From positions 1 to 54,390 of the forward strand of contig CANJQG010000009.1 of assembly GCA_947476405.1 (NCBI GenBank): DNA of 54,390 nucleotides, given 5' to 3'. Under the pieces are notes generated by a model, which was not told the DNA's origin, searched no databases, and saw only the letters and a program-made list of their open reading frames with translations. The stretch comes from Thiotrichales bacterium (GTDB lineage: Bacteria > Pseudomonadota > Gammaproteobacteria > Francisellales > CACEW01). Every line of letters starts with the position of its first letter. The stretch's first letter is position 1. Made by a program: the position numbers and the translations under genes. This document shows, piece after piece, positions 33,330 through 41,251 of the stretch.

Positions 33330-34668
33330 AGAAATAAATCAGCGGCAGACAAAAGACGACCAGGCCGCTACAGATCAAAAGCTCATATTTCATGATTCCG
33401 CCTGCGTCGATATTGCTTGGCGGAATAAAGCCGACTCCAAATCCAATGATACTCGTGAGTATTGCGAAGATAGATAGCAGACCCCCTGTGCCCAGCTTTC
33501 TTTTTCCGCCTGCGAGTTTAATGGCTGCACAGAATAAAAGCGCATAGTAGAGCAAGGCAAATTGCGAAGTCAGGGCCGATAGTAACCAATACGCATTATT
33601 AATATTGGGGAAGACTAAAAACAGGCTGATTAATAGCGAGTAGAGGATGCCTTGCAGAATCAAGATGCGATAGGGCATTTCTTTGCGATTGAGTGTGTGC
33701 AATATCGGGAGTATATTCGAGGCCTGACAAGCGACTTGCAAGCCGCGCGCTAGGCCTAAAATCCAGGAGCAAGCAGTGCCCAGTCCGCCTAAAATCACCG
33801 CAGCGCCAATCCAAGGCAGCAGGAATCCAGCGTGATCTTGATCTAAAAAAGCCTTGAAGGCGGTCATTAAGCCATTGATCAAGCCAATTTGCGCGGGAGG
33901 TAGAACAGTGCAAAGTGCAAGCGAGCTAAAAATCATGGATCCCAAAATAATCACCCCTGCAGTGCACATCGCCCGGCGATAGGTTTTTTCAGGCATTTTG
34001 ACGTTTCCAGCGTGCATAGCTGCCACTTCCAGGCCCATGAGGCTAAATAAGATATTGGCAAAAAAACCAAAATTCTGTAAGTCTTGGGAGTTGGGGATGA
34101 GGCCAGTTGCTTTGTAGGGTACAGCGGAAATGTGGCCCGCTTTTAGCCAAAAAATGGCGAGAAGAATAATCGCAGCCATGGGGGTGAGGGTTCCGACAAT
34201 GGCGCCGACACCACTCATCCAACTGGTCGCTTCAATCCCTCGAGTGCTGATCAGAGTCATGCTCCAAAATCCAATGAGCGAGAGGGCGAGAATAAATCCA
34301 ACATTGGTTTCCCAGGCAGGGTGAATCAGGCTTGCCAAGGTGCTGGCAATAAAAGCGAAAATAGTTGGATACCAAATTAATTGATAGACCCATTGCAGCC
34401 AAATAGAAGCAAAGCCAATTTTTTTGCCAAATGCCGCTTCGATCCATAGATAGGATCCTCCTGTGTTGGGATATTCGCTGGCAAAACGAGAGGTGATGAG
34501 AATCAGCGGTAAAAAAAAAGTAGCGCCTGCAATCACATAAAAAGTGACAAGCGAAAGACCATATTGTGCAGCAATGGGGATGTTTCGGATACTGTCGACC
34601 GAAATGACCGTGATCATGATCAGTTTAAATAATCCAAGAGTCCGTTGTTGTTTGGAAGGGGTTTGCAT
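33292..34668 (-). CDS. APC-family amino-acid permease behind a TrpR-like regulator
   Basis: This 458-residue polytopic protein is an APC-superfamily permease with about 12 membrane helices and the segment YPNTGGSYLWIEAAFGKKIGF, equivalent to the helix 2-3 loop of the permease at 8.3 kb. The two share length, N-terminal layout (short hydrophilic start, helix 1 with N-I-P or W-I-P) and end shape, and are clearly paralogues. It starts 11 bases after the TrpR/YerC-like gene, so the regulator probably controls it, and an amino acid or aromatic compound is a likely substrate. The 3' end overlaps lysS. The exact substrate is not readable. Confidence 0.85.
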   Translation of the reverse strand: MQTPSKQQRTLGLFKLIMITVISVDSIRNIPIAAQYGLSLVTFYVIAGATFFLPLILITSRFASEYPNTGGSYLWIEAAFGKKIGFASIWLQWVYQLIWYPTIFAFIASTLASLIHPAWETNVGFILALSLIGFWSMTLISTRGIEATSWMSGVGAIVGTLTPMAAIILLAIFWLKAGHISAVPYKATGLIPNSQDLQNFGFFANILFSLMGLEVAAMHAGNVKMPEKTYRRAMCTAGVIILGSMIFSSLALCTVLPPAQIGLINGLMTAFKAFLDQDHAGFLLPWIGAAVILGGLGTACSWILGLARGLQVACQASNILPILHTLNRKEMPYRILILQGILYSLLISLFLVFPNINNAYWLLSALTSQFALLYYALLFCAAIKLAGGKRKLGTGGLLSIFAILTSIIGFGVGFIPPSNIDAGGIMKYELLICSGLVVFCLPLIYFFKQKQVASVEIK

Positions 34669-34679
34669 TTTAAAAAATC

Positions 34680-34961
34680 CTATTGGGTTCTGTTGTAAAT
34701 TAATGCGTAGCCGCCGGTGCCCAGATGCAAGCAGCGCGCAACGCGACCGATAGTCGTAACGCTGACCCCCGTCTCCTCATGAATTTGACGGTAGGGAATA
34801 TTTTTTTGAATGAGGGGGATGACGCGCCAGCGGTCGTTCATGGCTTCAATTTCCGCTGGAGTGCAGAGGTCTTCAAAAAACTGCCGGGCTTCTTCAGTGT
34901 TTTTGATCCGTGAAATGGCTTCAAATAAGCCTTCTGCGTGAAATTGGAGTTTTTTTATGAT
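34680..34961 (-). CDS. TrpR/YerC-like regulator without a canonical start codon
   Basis: The frame encodes an HTH protein of the TrpR-like YerC/YecD family. The sequence includes KKLQFHAEGLFEAISRIKNTEEARQ (broken here: KKLQFHAEGLFEAI, SRIKNTEEA), FFEDLCTPAEIEAMNDRW, and a DNA-binding part YRQIHEETGVSVTTIGRVAR with CLHLGTGGYAL. No ATG, GTG or TTG occurs between the upstream stop (34986-34988) and the first in-frame ATG at 34841, which would delete the N-terminal dimerisation helices. I give 34961, an ATC, as a nominal start; the frame is open to 34985. The predicted transcript would begin near 34981 with no Shine-Dalgarno. Options are a non-canonical start, leaderless translation, a frameshift or a sequence error. 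It sits 11 bases before the permease gene. Confidence 0.7.
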   Translation of the reverse strand: MIKKLQFHAEGLFEAISRIKNTEEARQFFEDLCTPAEIEAMNDRWRVIPLIQKNIPYRQIHEETGVSVTTIGRVARCLHLGTGGYALIYNRTQ

Positions 34962-34987
34962 GCGCTTATTTGTAGTAACGTAATATT

Positions 34988-35016
34988 ATGGTATCACACT
35001 GGATTTTGCGGGTCAA
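34988..35016 (-). promoter_or_regulatory. Promoter of the TrpR-like gene and permease
   Basis: On the minus strand TTGACC (35011-35016) and TACCAT (34988-34993), with TGA directly before the -10, are 17 bp apart. A perfect TAATATTA palindrome (34981-34988) overlaps the expected transcription start and could be an operator. Confidence 0.5.
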
Positions 35017-35024
35017 GAAAAAGC

Positions 35025-35052
35025 TTGTATCTTATTTAGAATTATATATAAT
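35025..35052 (+). promoter_or_regulatory. Promoter of the clpV-like gene
   Basis: TTGTAT (35025-35030) and TATAAT (35047-35052) are 16 bp apart. AAGAGG precedes the ATG at 35085. It is divergent from the TrpR-like promoter only a few bases away. Confidence 0.55.
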
Positions 35053-35084
35053 CTGTTTTTATATAAGTCAATTTAAGAGGGTGT

Positions 35085-37673
35085 ATGTTAAAAGTAGACG
35101 TTAAATCTTTAGTCAAAAAACTCAATCCATTCTGTACAAATGCATTGGAGGGTGCGATTGGTTTGTGTATTCAAAGTGAGCATTCAGAGGTTGTGCCCGC
35201 ACATTGGCTGGATAAGTTATTGCAAAATTCCCATTCAGATTTTAGCTTGCTTTTAAGTGGATCGAATATTGATTTGTCAAAATTTAAGCATGCAGTACAA
35301 AAAGAGTTGACTGATTTAGCCAAAATATCTGGGCAGCGCCCTTTTTTTTCAACGCATCTATTGGAATTGATTCAAGATGCTTGGTTGATTCATTCTGTGC
35401 ATTTTGGTTCAGATAAATTAAGAAGTGGAGCTGTTTTATTGGCGTTATTGCAGCGTAGCGCTTTACAAGTTACCCCCTCAGAGCTGAGTGAAATTTCAGG
35501 AAATGATCTGCTTAAACGCTTTGATATCCTGACTGAATCATCCCTTGAAAAGATAAGTCAGGCAGACGTATCTCTGAATACAGATTCAAGCCTTGCTCGT
35601 TTTGGGGAGGATTTGACCATGGCAGCGCGAAATGGCAAGCTGGATCCTGTTTTGGGACGTGAGAGTGAAATCCGTCAGATGATTGATATTCTTTCTCGTC
35701 GACGTAAAAATAATCCAATTTTAGTCGGAGAGGCGGGGGTGGGAAAGACCGCTTTGGTTGAAGGCTTAGCCTTGAAAATGATTGCAGGTCAGGTGCCCGA
35801 TGACATTGCCAAAGCGCGGCTGATCAGTTTAGACTTGGGTTTGCTTGAAGCCGGAGCCGGCATGAAGGGGGAGTTTGAACAACGTTTAAAAAGTATTTTG
35901 AAAGAAGTAGAGGTGTCCCCTGAGCCTATTATTTTATTTATTGATGAAGCGCATTTGTTGATTGGAAGTGGGGGGAGTCAAGGGCATGATGCGGCTAATT
36001 TATTAAAGCCAGCGCTCGCCCGAGGAAAGATTCGCTTGATTGCAGCAACCACTTGGAGTGAATATAAAAAGTATATCGAGAAAGATGCTGCTCTGACGCG
36101 ACGTTTTCAGCAGGTGAAAGTGGGAGAGCCCAGTTTAAGCGAGACGATTACTATTTTACGCGGCCTGAGGACGGTCTTTGAAAATAATCATCAAGTGATG
36201 GTGCGAGATGATGCGATTCAAGCTTGCGCGCAGTTGTCTACGAAGTATTTGCCGGATCGTCAGCAGCCCGATAAAGCGATTGACTTATTGGATACAGCCT
36301 GTGCGCGGGTGAGAGTCAATCTCAAAGCCAAGCCGCGTGATGTAGTCCGTTTGGAGGAGCAGATTTTTGCCCTTCAAACGGAAGAATCTGGCCTGTTAAA
36401 GGATCTCAGTCAAGGCGTGAAAATCGATCGTGTGCAACTTGCCAAAGTGGCGATTGCAGTGAGTTCAGCAGCTGACTCTTTAAAAAAATTTAATCAGCAA
36501 TGGCAAAAAGAACTGAAATTAATTCAGGCACTTATTCTATTGCGACAAGCGATTGATGATGCGCCCACGCAAAGCAAAATGCTGGTGAAGCTACATCGTA
36601 AGCGGGAGTCTCTTTATAAAAAGTTATCGGAGTTGCGAGGTAAAAATCCATTGATTTTTTATGAGGTAGATCCCGATGTAATCGCGCAAATTGTTGCGGA
36701 CTGGACACAGATTCCCTTGGGCAAACTATTGCGGGATGAAGCTGAAATTTTATTGGCTTTGGAGGACCAGCTTCACAAAAAAATTAAGGGTCAGTCTGAG
36801 GGCGTTCATTGGATTGCTGAACAACTCAAGCTGGCGAAGGCGGGATTAAAAGATCCGTATCAGCCCTTGGGTGTCTTTTTATTAGTGGGGCCCAGTGGTG
36901 TGGGTAAAACAGAGACTGCCCTGACTGTTGCGGATACGTTGTTTGGTGGGGAATCAAGTTTGATTACAGTCAATATGAGTGAGTTTCAGGAGAAGCATAC
37001 TGTCAGTCGCTTGATTGGCTCTCCTCCAGGATATGTTGGGTATGGCGAAGGCGGAATGCTGACCGAGGCTGTCCGTAAGCGACCTTATTCCGTTGTATTG
37101 CTCGATGAAGTCGAAAAAGCACATCCGGATGTGTTGAACTTATTTTATCAAGTGTTTGATAAAGGCGTCTTGACGGACAGTGAGGGGCGTGAAGTTGATT
37201 TTAGTAATTCTGTTATTTTTTTGACCAGTAATTTGGCTTCTCAGGAAATCTCTGCATTGACCAGTGTCAATCCAGACATTGCTATTTCAGAAGTGCTTCC
37301 TTGTATTCGACCGATTTTGAGTGGATGGTTTAAGCCTTCGCTATTGGTCCGGATGAGCATTGTGCCGTATTTTGTTTTGACGGAAGCCATTTTATTGGAA
37401 ATCATTACGCTTAAATTGGCAAGCTTACAGAAGCGTGTTTTGGATCAATATCAAATCGAATTGAAATTTGGCGAAAAACTTTTAAAATGGCTGGGGGCAC
37501 AATGTCAGGAAACGGAAATGGGCGCGCGTAATTTAGATCTAGTGATTCGGTCTCAGGTTGCGCCTATTTTATCCAAATATATTTTGGAGCATATGGTCGA
37601 TCGTGATTTTGCGCCACTTTTAAAAATGGATCTTAATGCTAAGCAAACAGTTATTTTGATTGGCCTGTATTAA
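35085..37673 (+). CDS. clpV: ClpV/TssH-type AAA+ ATPase, orphan
   Basis: This 862-residue double-AAA+ protein belongs to the Clp/Hsp100 class and most resembles ClpV (TssH), which disassembles contracted type VI secretion sheaths. The N-domain (KLNPFCTNALEGAIGLCIQ) and a second helix pair (HLLELIQDAWLIHSVHFG) have the TssH pattern rather than the ClpB one. Walker A1 is GEAGVGKT (215-222), Walker B1 LFIDEAH (to 290), with QPDKAIDLLDTACARV after it. The second module has GPSGVGKT near 602-609, PPGYVGYGEGGMLTEAV and LLDEVEKAHPD. A coiled-coil middle domain lies between. No other tss gene is present within the window. It could be a relic, part of a scattered system or a repurposed disaggregase. 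Confidence 0.82.
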   Translation: MLKVDVKSLVKKLNPFCTNALEGAIGLCIQSEHSEVVPAHWLDKLLQNSHSDFSLLLSGSNIDLSKFKHAVQKELTDLAKISGQRPFFSTHLLELIQDAWLIHSVHFGSDKLRSGAVLLALLQRSALQVTPSELSEISGNDLLKRFDILTESSLEKISQADVSLNTDSSLARFGEDLTMAARNGKLDPVLGRESEIRQMIDILSRRRKNNPILVGEAGVGKTALVEGLALKMIAGQVPDDIAKARLISLDLGLLEAGAGMKGEFEQRLKSILKEVEVSPEPIILFIDEAHLLIGSGGSQGHDAANLLKPALARGKIRLIAATTWSEYKKYIEKDAALTRRFQQVKVGEPSLSETITILRGLRTVFENNHQVMVRDDAIQACAQLSTKYLPDRQQPDKAIDLLDTACARVRVNLKAKPRDVVRLEEQIFALQTEESGLLKDLSQGVKIDRVQLAKVAIAVSSAADSLKKFNQQWQKELKLIQALILLRQAIDDAPTQSKMLVKLHRKRESLYKKLSELRGKNPLIFYEVDPDVIAQIVADWTQIPLGKLLRDEAEILLALEDQLHKKIKGQSEGVHWIAEQLKLAKAGLKDPYQPLGVFLLVGPSGVGKTETALTVADTLFGGESSLITVNMSEFQEKHTVSRLIGSPPGYVGYGEGGMLTEAVRKRPYSVVLLDEVEKAHPDVLNLFYQVFDKGVLTDSEGREVDFSNSVIFLTSNLASQEISALTSVNPDIAISEVLPCIRPILSGWFKPSLLVRMSIVPYFVLTEAILLEIITLKLASLQKRVLDQYQIELKFGEKLLKWLGAQCQETEMGARNLDLVIRSQVAPILSKYILEHMVDRDFAPLLKMDLNAKQTVILIGLY

Positions 37674-37677
37674 AAAT

Positions 37678-38307
37678 TTAAGCAAAACGATCAGGATGGG
37701 CCTTTTGAAAGGAGTCTAGCATTAAACAATTTTGCTCAATTCGATTTAAAGTAGGGAAGGGGGTCATGTCTACCTGATAACGACGTGCATTATAGATTTG
37801 TGGGATGAGTACGATATCCGCTAAACTCACTGAATCACCAAAAGTATAGTGCCCTGAGGTCAGGCGGCTGATTTTTTCCAAAGGTATTAACGTGAGGTTC
37901 ACCCAATGTTGATACCAGGCATTCACTGCAGGCTCTGATTGATGCAGCGTTTTTTTCAAATAATTTAAAACGCGTAAATTATTGATCGGGTGAATTTCGC
38001 AAGCGAGTGCACATGCAAACGCACGAATTTGTGCGCGTAATTCAGGCTGAATGGGTAATAATGCAGGGGTAGGATAGCGCTCTTCTAAATATTCGATGAT
38101 GGCGAGAGACTGATTTAATGCGACACCTGCTGGTGTGATTAATGTCGGGACAATATGCTGCTGGTTGATTCGTTCATATTCAGGGGTGAGCTGTTCGCCC
38201 ACCCGTAAGTCAATCGGATGAAATTGGCAGGGCAATTTTTTAAGATTGAGTGCAATTCTCACCCGATAACTGGATGATGAACGGAAATAATGATAGAGCT
38301 TATACAT
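37678..38307 (-). CDS. maiA: Maleylacetoacetate isomerase (GST zeta)
   Basis: MaiA isomerises maleylacetoacetate to fumarylacetoacetate using glutathione, the fifth step of tyrosine breakdown. The 209-residue protein has a thioredoxin-like N-terminal domain with the zeta-class serine loop SSSSYR (residues 10-15, where S-S-C-S is usual), NQSLAIIEYLEERYP, and a helical C-terminal domain (SLADIVLIPQIYNARRY). The start at 38307 overlaps the upstream fumarylacetoacetase stop by 8 nt. The longer open frame upstream is not family-like. It is the last gene of the operon. Confidence 0.93.
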   Translation of the reverse strand: MYKLYHYFRSSSSYRVRIALNLKKLPCQFHPIDLRVGEQLTPEYERINQQHIVPTLITPAGVALNQSLAIIEYLEERYPTPALLPIQPELRAQIRAFACALACEIHPINNLRVLNYLKKTLHQSEPAVNAWYQHWVNLTLIPLEKISRLTSGHYTFGDSVSLADIVLIPQIYNARRYQVDMTPFPTLNRIEQNCLMLDSFQKAHPDRFA

Positions 38308-39283
38308 AAGGCCGAACGGTTTGTGCAATGCTGCCAAATATGGATTCACCCTTCGCATTGAGCATTTCAATTCGAATGGTATCGCCATACTTGAGATAAG
38401 GTGTTTTGGGTTCACCAAATTCTATGGTTTCAAGCATTCTGACTTCAACCAAGCAACAGGAACCCATTTTTACTTTATCTTTATTGGAGATGGTGCCTGA
38501 GCCTAAAATGGCGCCTGCACACATATTCCGTGTTTTTGCAACATGCGCCAATAAAGTGGGGAAGTCAAACACCATATCTTCACCTGCATTCGGTTGGCCT
38601 AATAATTTTTCGTTGACATAAGCATGAAGCGGTAAATGGACGCGCGCGCCATCCCAGGCAGTGCCGAGTTCATCTGGGGTCACTGCGACAGGGGAGAAGG
38701 CGCTGCTGGGTTTGCTTTGATAAAAGCCAAAGCCTTTTTTTAATTCATTGGCGGTCAGATTGCGTAAGGTCACATCATTAACGAGTAAGATGAGTTTGAT
38801 ATGTTTTCTGGCTTGCTCGGGGGTCGTTCCCATTGGCACATCATCGGTAATAATAGCGACTTCGGCTTCCAGATCAATTCCCCAATCAGGATCAATGACT
38901 TGAATATCATCACGTGGTCCAATCAGTGTATCGCCTCCCCCTTGATAAACGAGGGGGTCATGCCAAAAATTTTCAGGTAGGGTGTCACCGCGTGCCTGGC
39001 GGACGAGCTCAACATGGGTGACATAGGCGCTGCCATCAACCCAATGAAACGTCCTCGGCAAAGGTGAGGCACATTGAGTTTCATCAAAATCAAAGAGATC
39101 TGCACATTGTCCTTGATTGAGCTGAGCGTACAGCGCTTGTAATTGTGGCTCTGTTTTATTCCAATGATCTAATGCATGCTGAAGAGTGTGTGCAATACCC
39201 GTTGCAACCACTGCTTTTTTTAAGTCACGGCTGACCACTACTAACTGGCCATCTCTGCCACTTTTTAATGATGCTAATTTCAT
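38300..39283 (-). CDS. Fumarylacetoacetase (FAH-family hydrolase)
   Basis: This 327-residue protein of the FAH superfamily should split fumarylacetoacetate to fumarate and acetoacetate, the last step of homogentisate breakdown. The metal-binding core shows DLEAEVAIITDDVP and GTISNKDKVKMGSCCLVEVRM, with LILLVNDVTLRNL between. It is shorter than the roughly 420-residue eukaryotic fumarylacetoacetase and closer to the bacterial form. The neighbours hmgA and maiA support the assignment. It overlaps maiA and follows hmgA with 15 bases between. Confidence 0.9.
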   Translation of the reverse strand: MKLASLKSGRDGQLVVVSRDLKKAVVATGIAHTLQHALDHWNKTEPQLQALYAQLNQGQCADLFDFDETQCASPLPRTFHWVDGSAYVTHVELVRQARGDTLPENFWHDPLVYQGGGDTLIGPRDDIQVIDPDWGIDLEAEVAIITDDVPMGTTPEQARKHIKLILLVNDVTLRNLTANELKKGFGFYQSKPSSAFSPVAVTPDELGTAWDGARVHLPLHAYVNEKLLGQPNAGEDMVFDFPTLLAHVAKTRNMCAGAILGSGTISNKDKVKMGSCCLVEVRMLETIEFGEPKTPYLKYGDTIRIEMLNAKGESIFGSIAQTVRPYV

Positions 39284-39298
39284 GATGCACTCCTTGTT

Positions 39299-40579
39299 TT
39301 ATTTATTGAAATTGAACTTTAGGCCCTTCCAGCAGGCTTGATAGGTTTTTTGTCTAAGCGGACTTTCATAGGCGGCTTCTGTCAATTGAAAGACTTTATT
39401 GGACTCCAGCATAAAGGCGAGATTATGGACATAATGTTTAGGTGTTAAGATTTCCTTGACTGCATGATCATAGGTTTCCTGATCTGGGCCATGTCCTGCC
39501 ATGCAATTATGCAAACTTGCACTGCCTGGCGCAAAATCATCCGCCTTGGCATCATAAGTGCCTTCGATATTTCCCATAAATTCACTCATAATATTGCGAT
39601 GATAATAGGGGGGGCGAAAAGTATGTTCGGCAACCATCCAACGTTCGGGGAAAATAACAAAGTCCAAATTAGAGGTCCCCGGCAAGCAGCTGGGAGCGCT
39701 TAATACCACAAAAATGGAAGGGTCTGGATGATCGACCGAAGCGGTAAACATGGGTTTAAATAAGCGCAGGTCATATTTGTAAGGATAGTACGAGCCATGC
39801 CATGCCACGATATCTAAGGGGGAATGCTGAATGCCATGTTTCCAGATATGGTTGCCAAATTTTTTGAACAGTGTAAAGTCACCACTGCGCTCTTCAAATG
39901 CGGCAACGGGTACCAAAAAATCACGCTCTTCGGTGGTTCCATTGGCGCCGATGACACCGCGATCCAAGAGTTTAAATGGCTGTCCGTAATTTTCAGTAAA
40001 ATAGCCGCGAGAGCGTGGTTCTAAAAGAATCACTTGAAAAATAATGCCGCAGGGAATCACGACAATTTCACCTGGTTTTATTTCAAGTTCACCCAGCTCC
40101 GTTTTAAATAAAAGTGTACCTTCTTGTGGGATAAAGAGCATCTCCCCATCGTGGTTAACAAAAAACTCATCTTTCATCGACCGCGTTGCAGTATAAAGAT
40201 AAATCGCACAGCCATCTTGGCCTGCCGTACCATTGCTCATATATTTGATGGCGCCTTCTAAAAGAGAGTACTGTCCTGTTTGATAAGGCTGCGGGTTCCA
40301 TCGAAATTGAGTGGGGGGGGTTAAAATGGTTTTGCTTTGTAAAAGGGTTTCGCAGAGTTCGTCTTCCCCACTGTGCAGCACTGCGGGTCGCATGCGGTAT
40401 AGCCAGCTTTTGAGGGTGGATGCGCGAGGGCTCGTAAAGGCACTGCCACTGACTTGTTCGGCATACAGTCCATAAGGCAATTTTTGTGGAGAGTTTTGTT
40501 CGCGGGGGAGTGCGCCAGGTAAGGCCTCTGTTTCATGATAATTGCGAAATCCACGTAGGTAAGATCTTTCTTTTTTCAT
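39299..40579 (-). CDS. hmgA: Homogentisate 1,2-dioxygenase
   Basis: HmgA opens the ring of homogentisate with Fe(II) and oxygen to give maleylacetoacetate. The 426-residue cupin protein has the expected metal site: PYYHRNIMSEFMG supplies a His and the Glu, and HNCMAGHGPD the second His, as in the human enzyme. The start at 40579 follows AAAGGA and gives MKKERSYLRGFRNYHETEALPGALP, the usual N-terminus. It is the second gene of the operon, 17 bases after the FMN reductase. hpd, which would supply homogentisate from 4-hydroxyphenylpyruvate, is not in the window. Confidence 0.95.
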   Translation of the reverse strand: MKKERSYLRGFRNYHETEALPGALPREQNSPQKLPYGLYAEQVSGSAFTSPRASTLKSWLYRMRPAVLHSGEDELCETLLQSKTILTPPTQFRWNPQPYQTGQYSLLEGAIKYMSNGTAGQDGCAIYLYTATRSMKDEFFVNHDGEMLFIPQEGTLLFKTELGELEIKPGEIVVIPCGIIFQVILLEPRSRGYFTENYGQPFKLLDRGVIGANGTTEERDFLVPVAAFEERSGDFTLFKKFGNHIWKHGIQHSPLDIVAWHGSYYPYKYDLRLFKPMFTASVDHPDPSIFVVLSAPSCLPGTSNLDFVIFPERWMVAEHTFRPPYYHRNIMSEFMGNIEGTYDAKADDFAPGSASLHNCMAGHGPDQETYDHAVKEILTPKHYVHNLAFMLESNKVFQLTEAAYESPLRQKTYQACWKGLKFNFNK

Positions 40580-40596
40580 GGCGTGTCCTTTTTTAT

Positions 40597-41160
40597 TTAT
40601 TTTCCTTCCAGTTGCTTGATCCATTTTTGAAATGATTCCAAAACTTGTTTTAAAACATCCTGCGTTGGGAGATCCGTCAATTCTAATTGCTCGTTGAATT
40701 TAGTGTGAACGGCATTCACAAAAAGTTCAGGTTTATTTAAAACATGCATATTCAAAAATACAGCAGATTGTCGCAAGTGATATTGTGCCCGTGCACTCCC
40801 CATCATCCCCATGGATGCGCCGATGATTGCAAGAGGCTTGTCAAATAAAACAGGATCTGTTGAAGGGCGTGACAGCCAATCAATTGTATTTTTAAGGACG
40901 CCTGACATTGAGTAATTATATTCAGGCGTTGCAATTAAAAGGCCATTGGAGGCGCGTATTTTTTCACGTAAAATCTGAACAGACTCAGGAAAGTGATTGA
41001 GCTCCAGATCTCCATTATATAAAGGAATCTCCCCTATTTCTGCGATTTCAAATTCAATCCCCGTGGGCATTAAAGCCGCGGCGGCTTTTAACAAAGCGGT
41101 ATTGTAAGATGTTTTTCTGAGACTTCCGGAAATTCCGATGATTTTAAGGGGGTGTGGCAT
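40597..41160 (-). CDS. NADPH-dependent FMN reductase
   Basis: The 187-residue flavodoxin-like protein belongs to the NADPH-dependent FMN reductase family (ChrR/YieF type). The FMN phosphate loop is GISGSLRKTSYNTALL (9-24), and PEYNYSMSGVLKNTIDWLSRP is the typical second FMN contact. It should reduce FMN or quinones. It heads the homogentisate operon, so it may reduce quinone by-products of homogentisate or supply reduced flavin. That role is inferred from position only. AGGAG precedes the ATG. Confidence 0.9.
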   Translation of the reverse strand: MPHPLKIIGISGSLRKTSYNTALLKAAAALMPTGIEFEIAEIGEIPLYNGDLELNHFPESVQILREKIRASNGLLIATPEYNYSMSGVLKNTIDWLSRPSTDPVLFDKPLAIIGASMGMMGSARAQYHLRQSAVFLNMHVLNKPELFVNAVHTKFNEQLELTDLPTQDVLKQVLESFQKWIKQLEGK

Positions 41161-41203
41161 ATTAACTCCTGAATAAAATTAGGTATTTTAAAGATCAATT
41201 TTT

Positions 41204-41232
41204 ATTTTAAGAGTACAATGCTTTAGTGTCAA
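41204..41232 (-). promoter_or_regulatory. Strong promoter of the homogentisate operon
   Basis: On the minus strand a perfect TTGACA (41227-41232) and TAAAAT (41204-41209) are 17 bp apart. This is the best sigma-70 promoter in the region and has the same hexamers as the phospholipase D gene promoter. Confidence 0.72.
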
Positions 41233-41251
41233 GGCGTGCTATTCTTGAATA

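Noticed and set aside
35085..41160. Type VI secretion cluster around clpV
   Set aside because: None of the neighbouring genes is a tss component. They are a permease unit and tyrosine breakdown genes.
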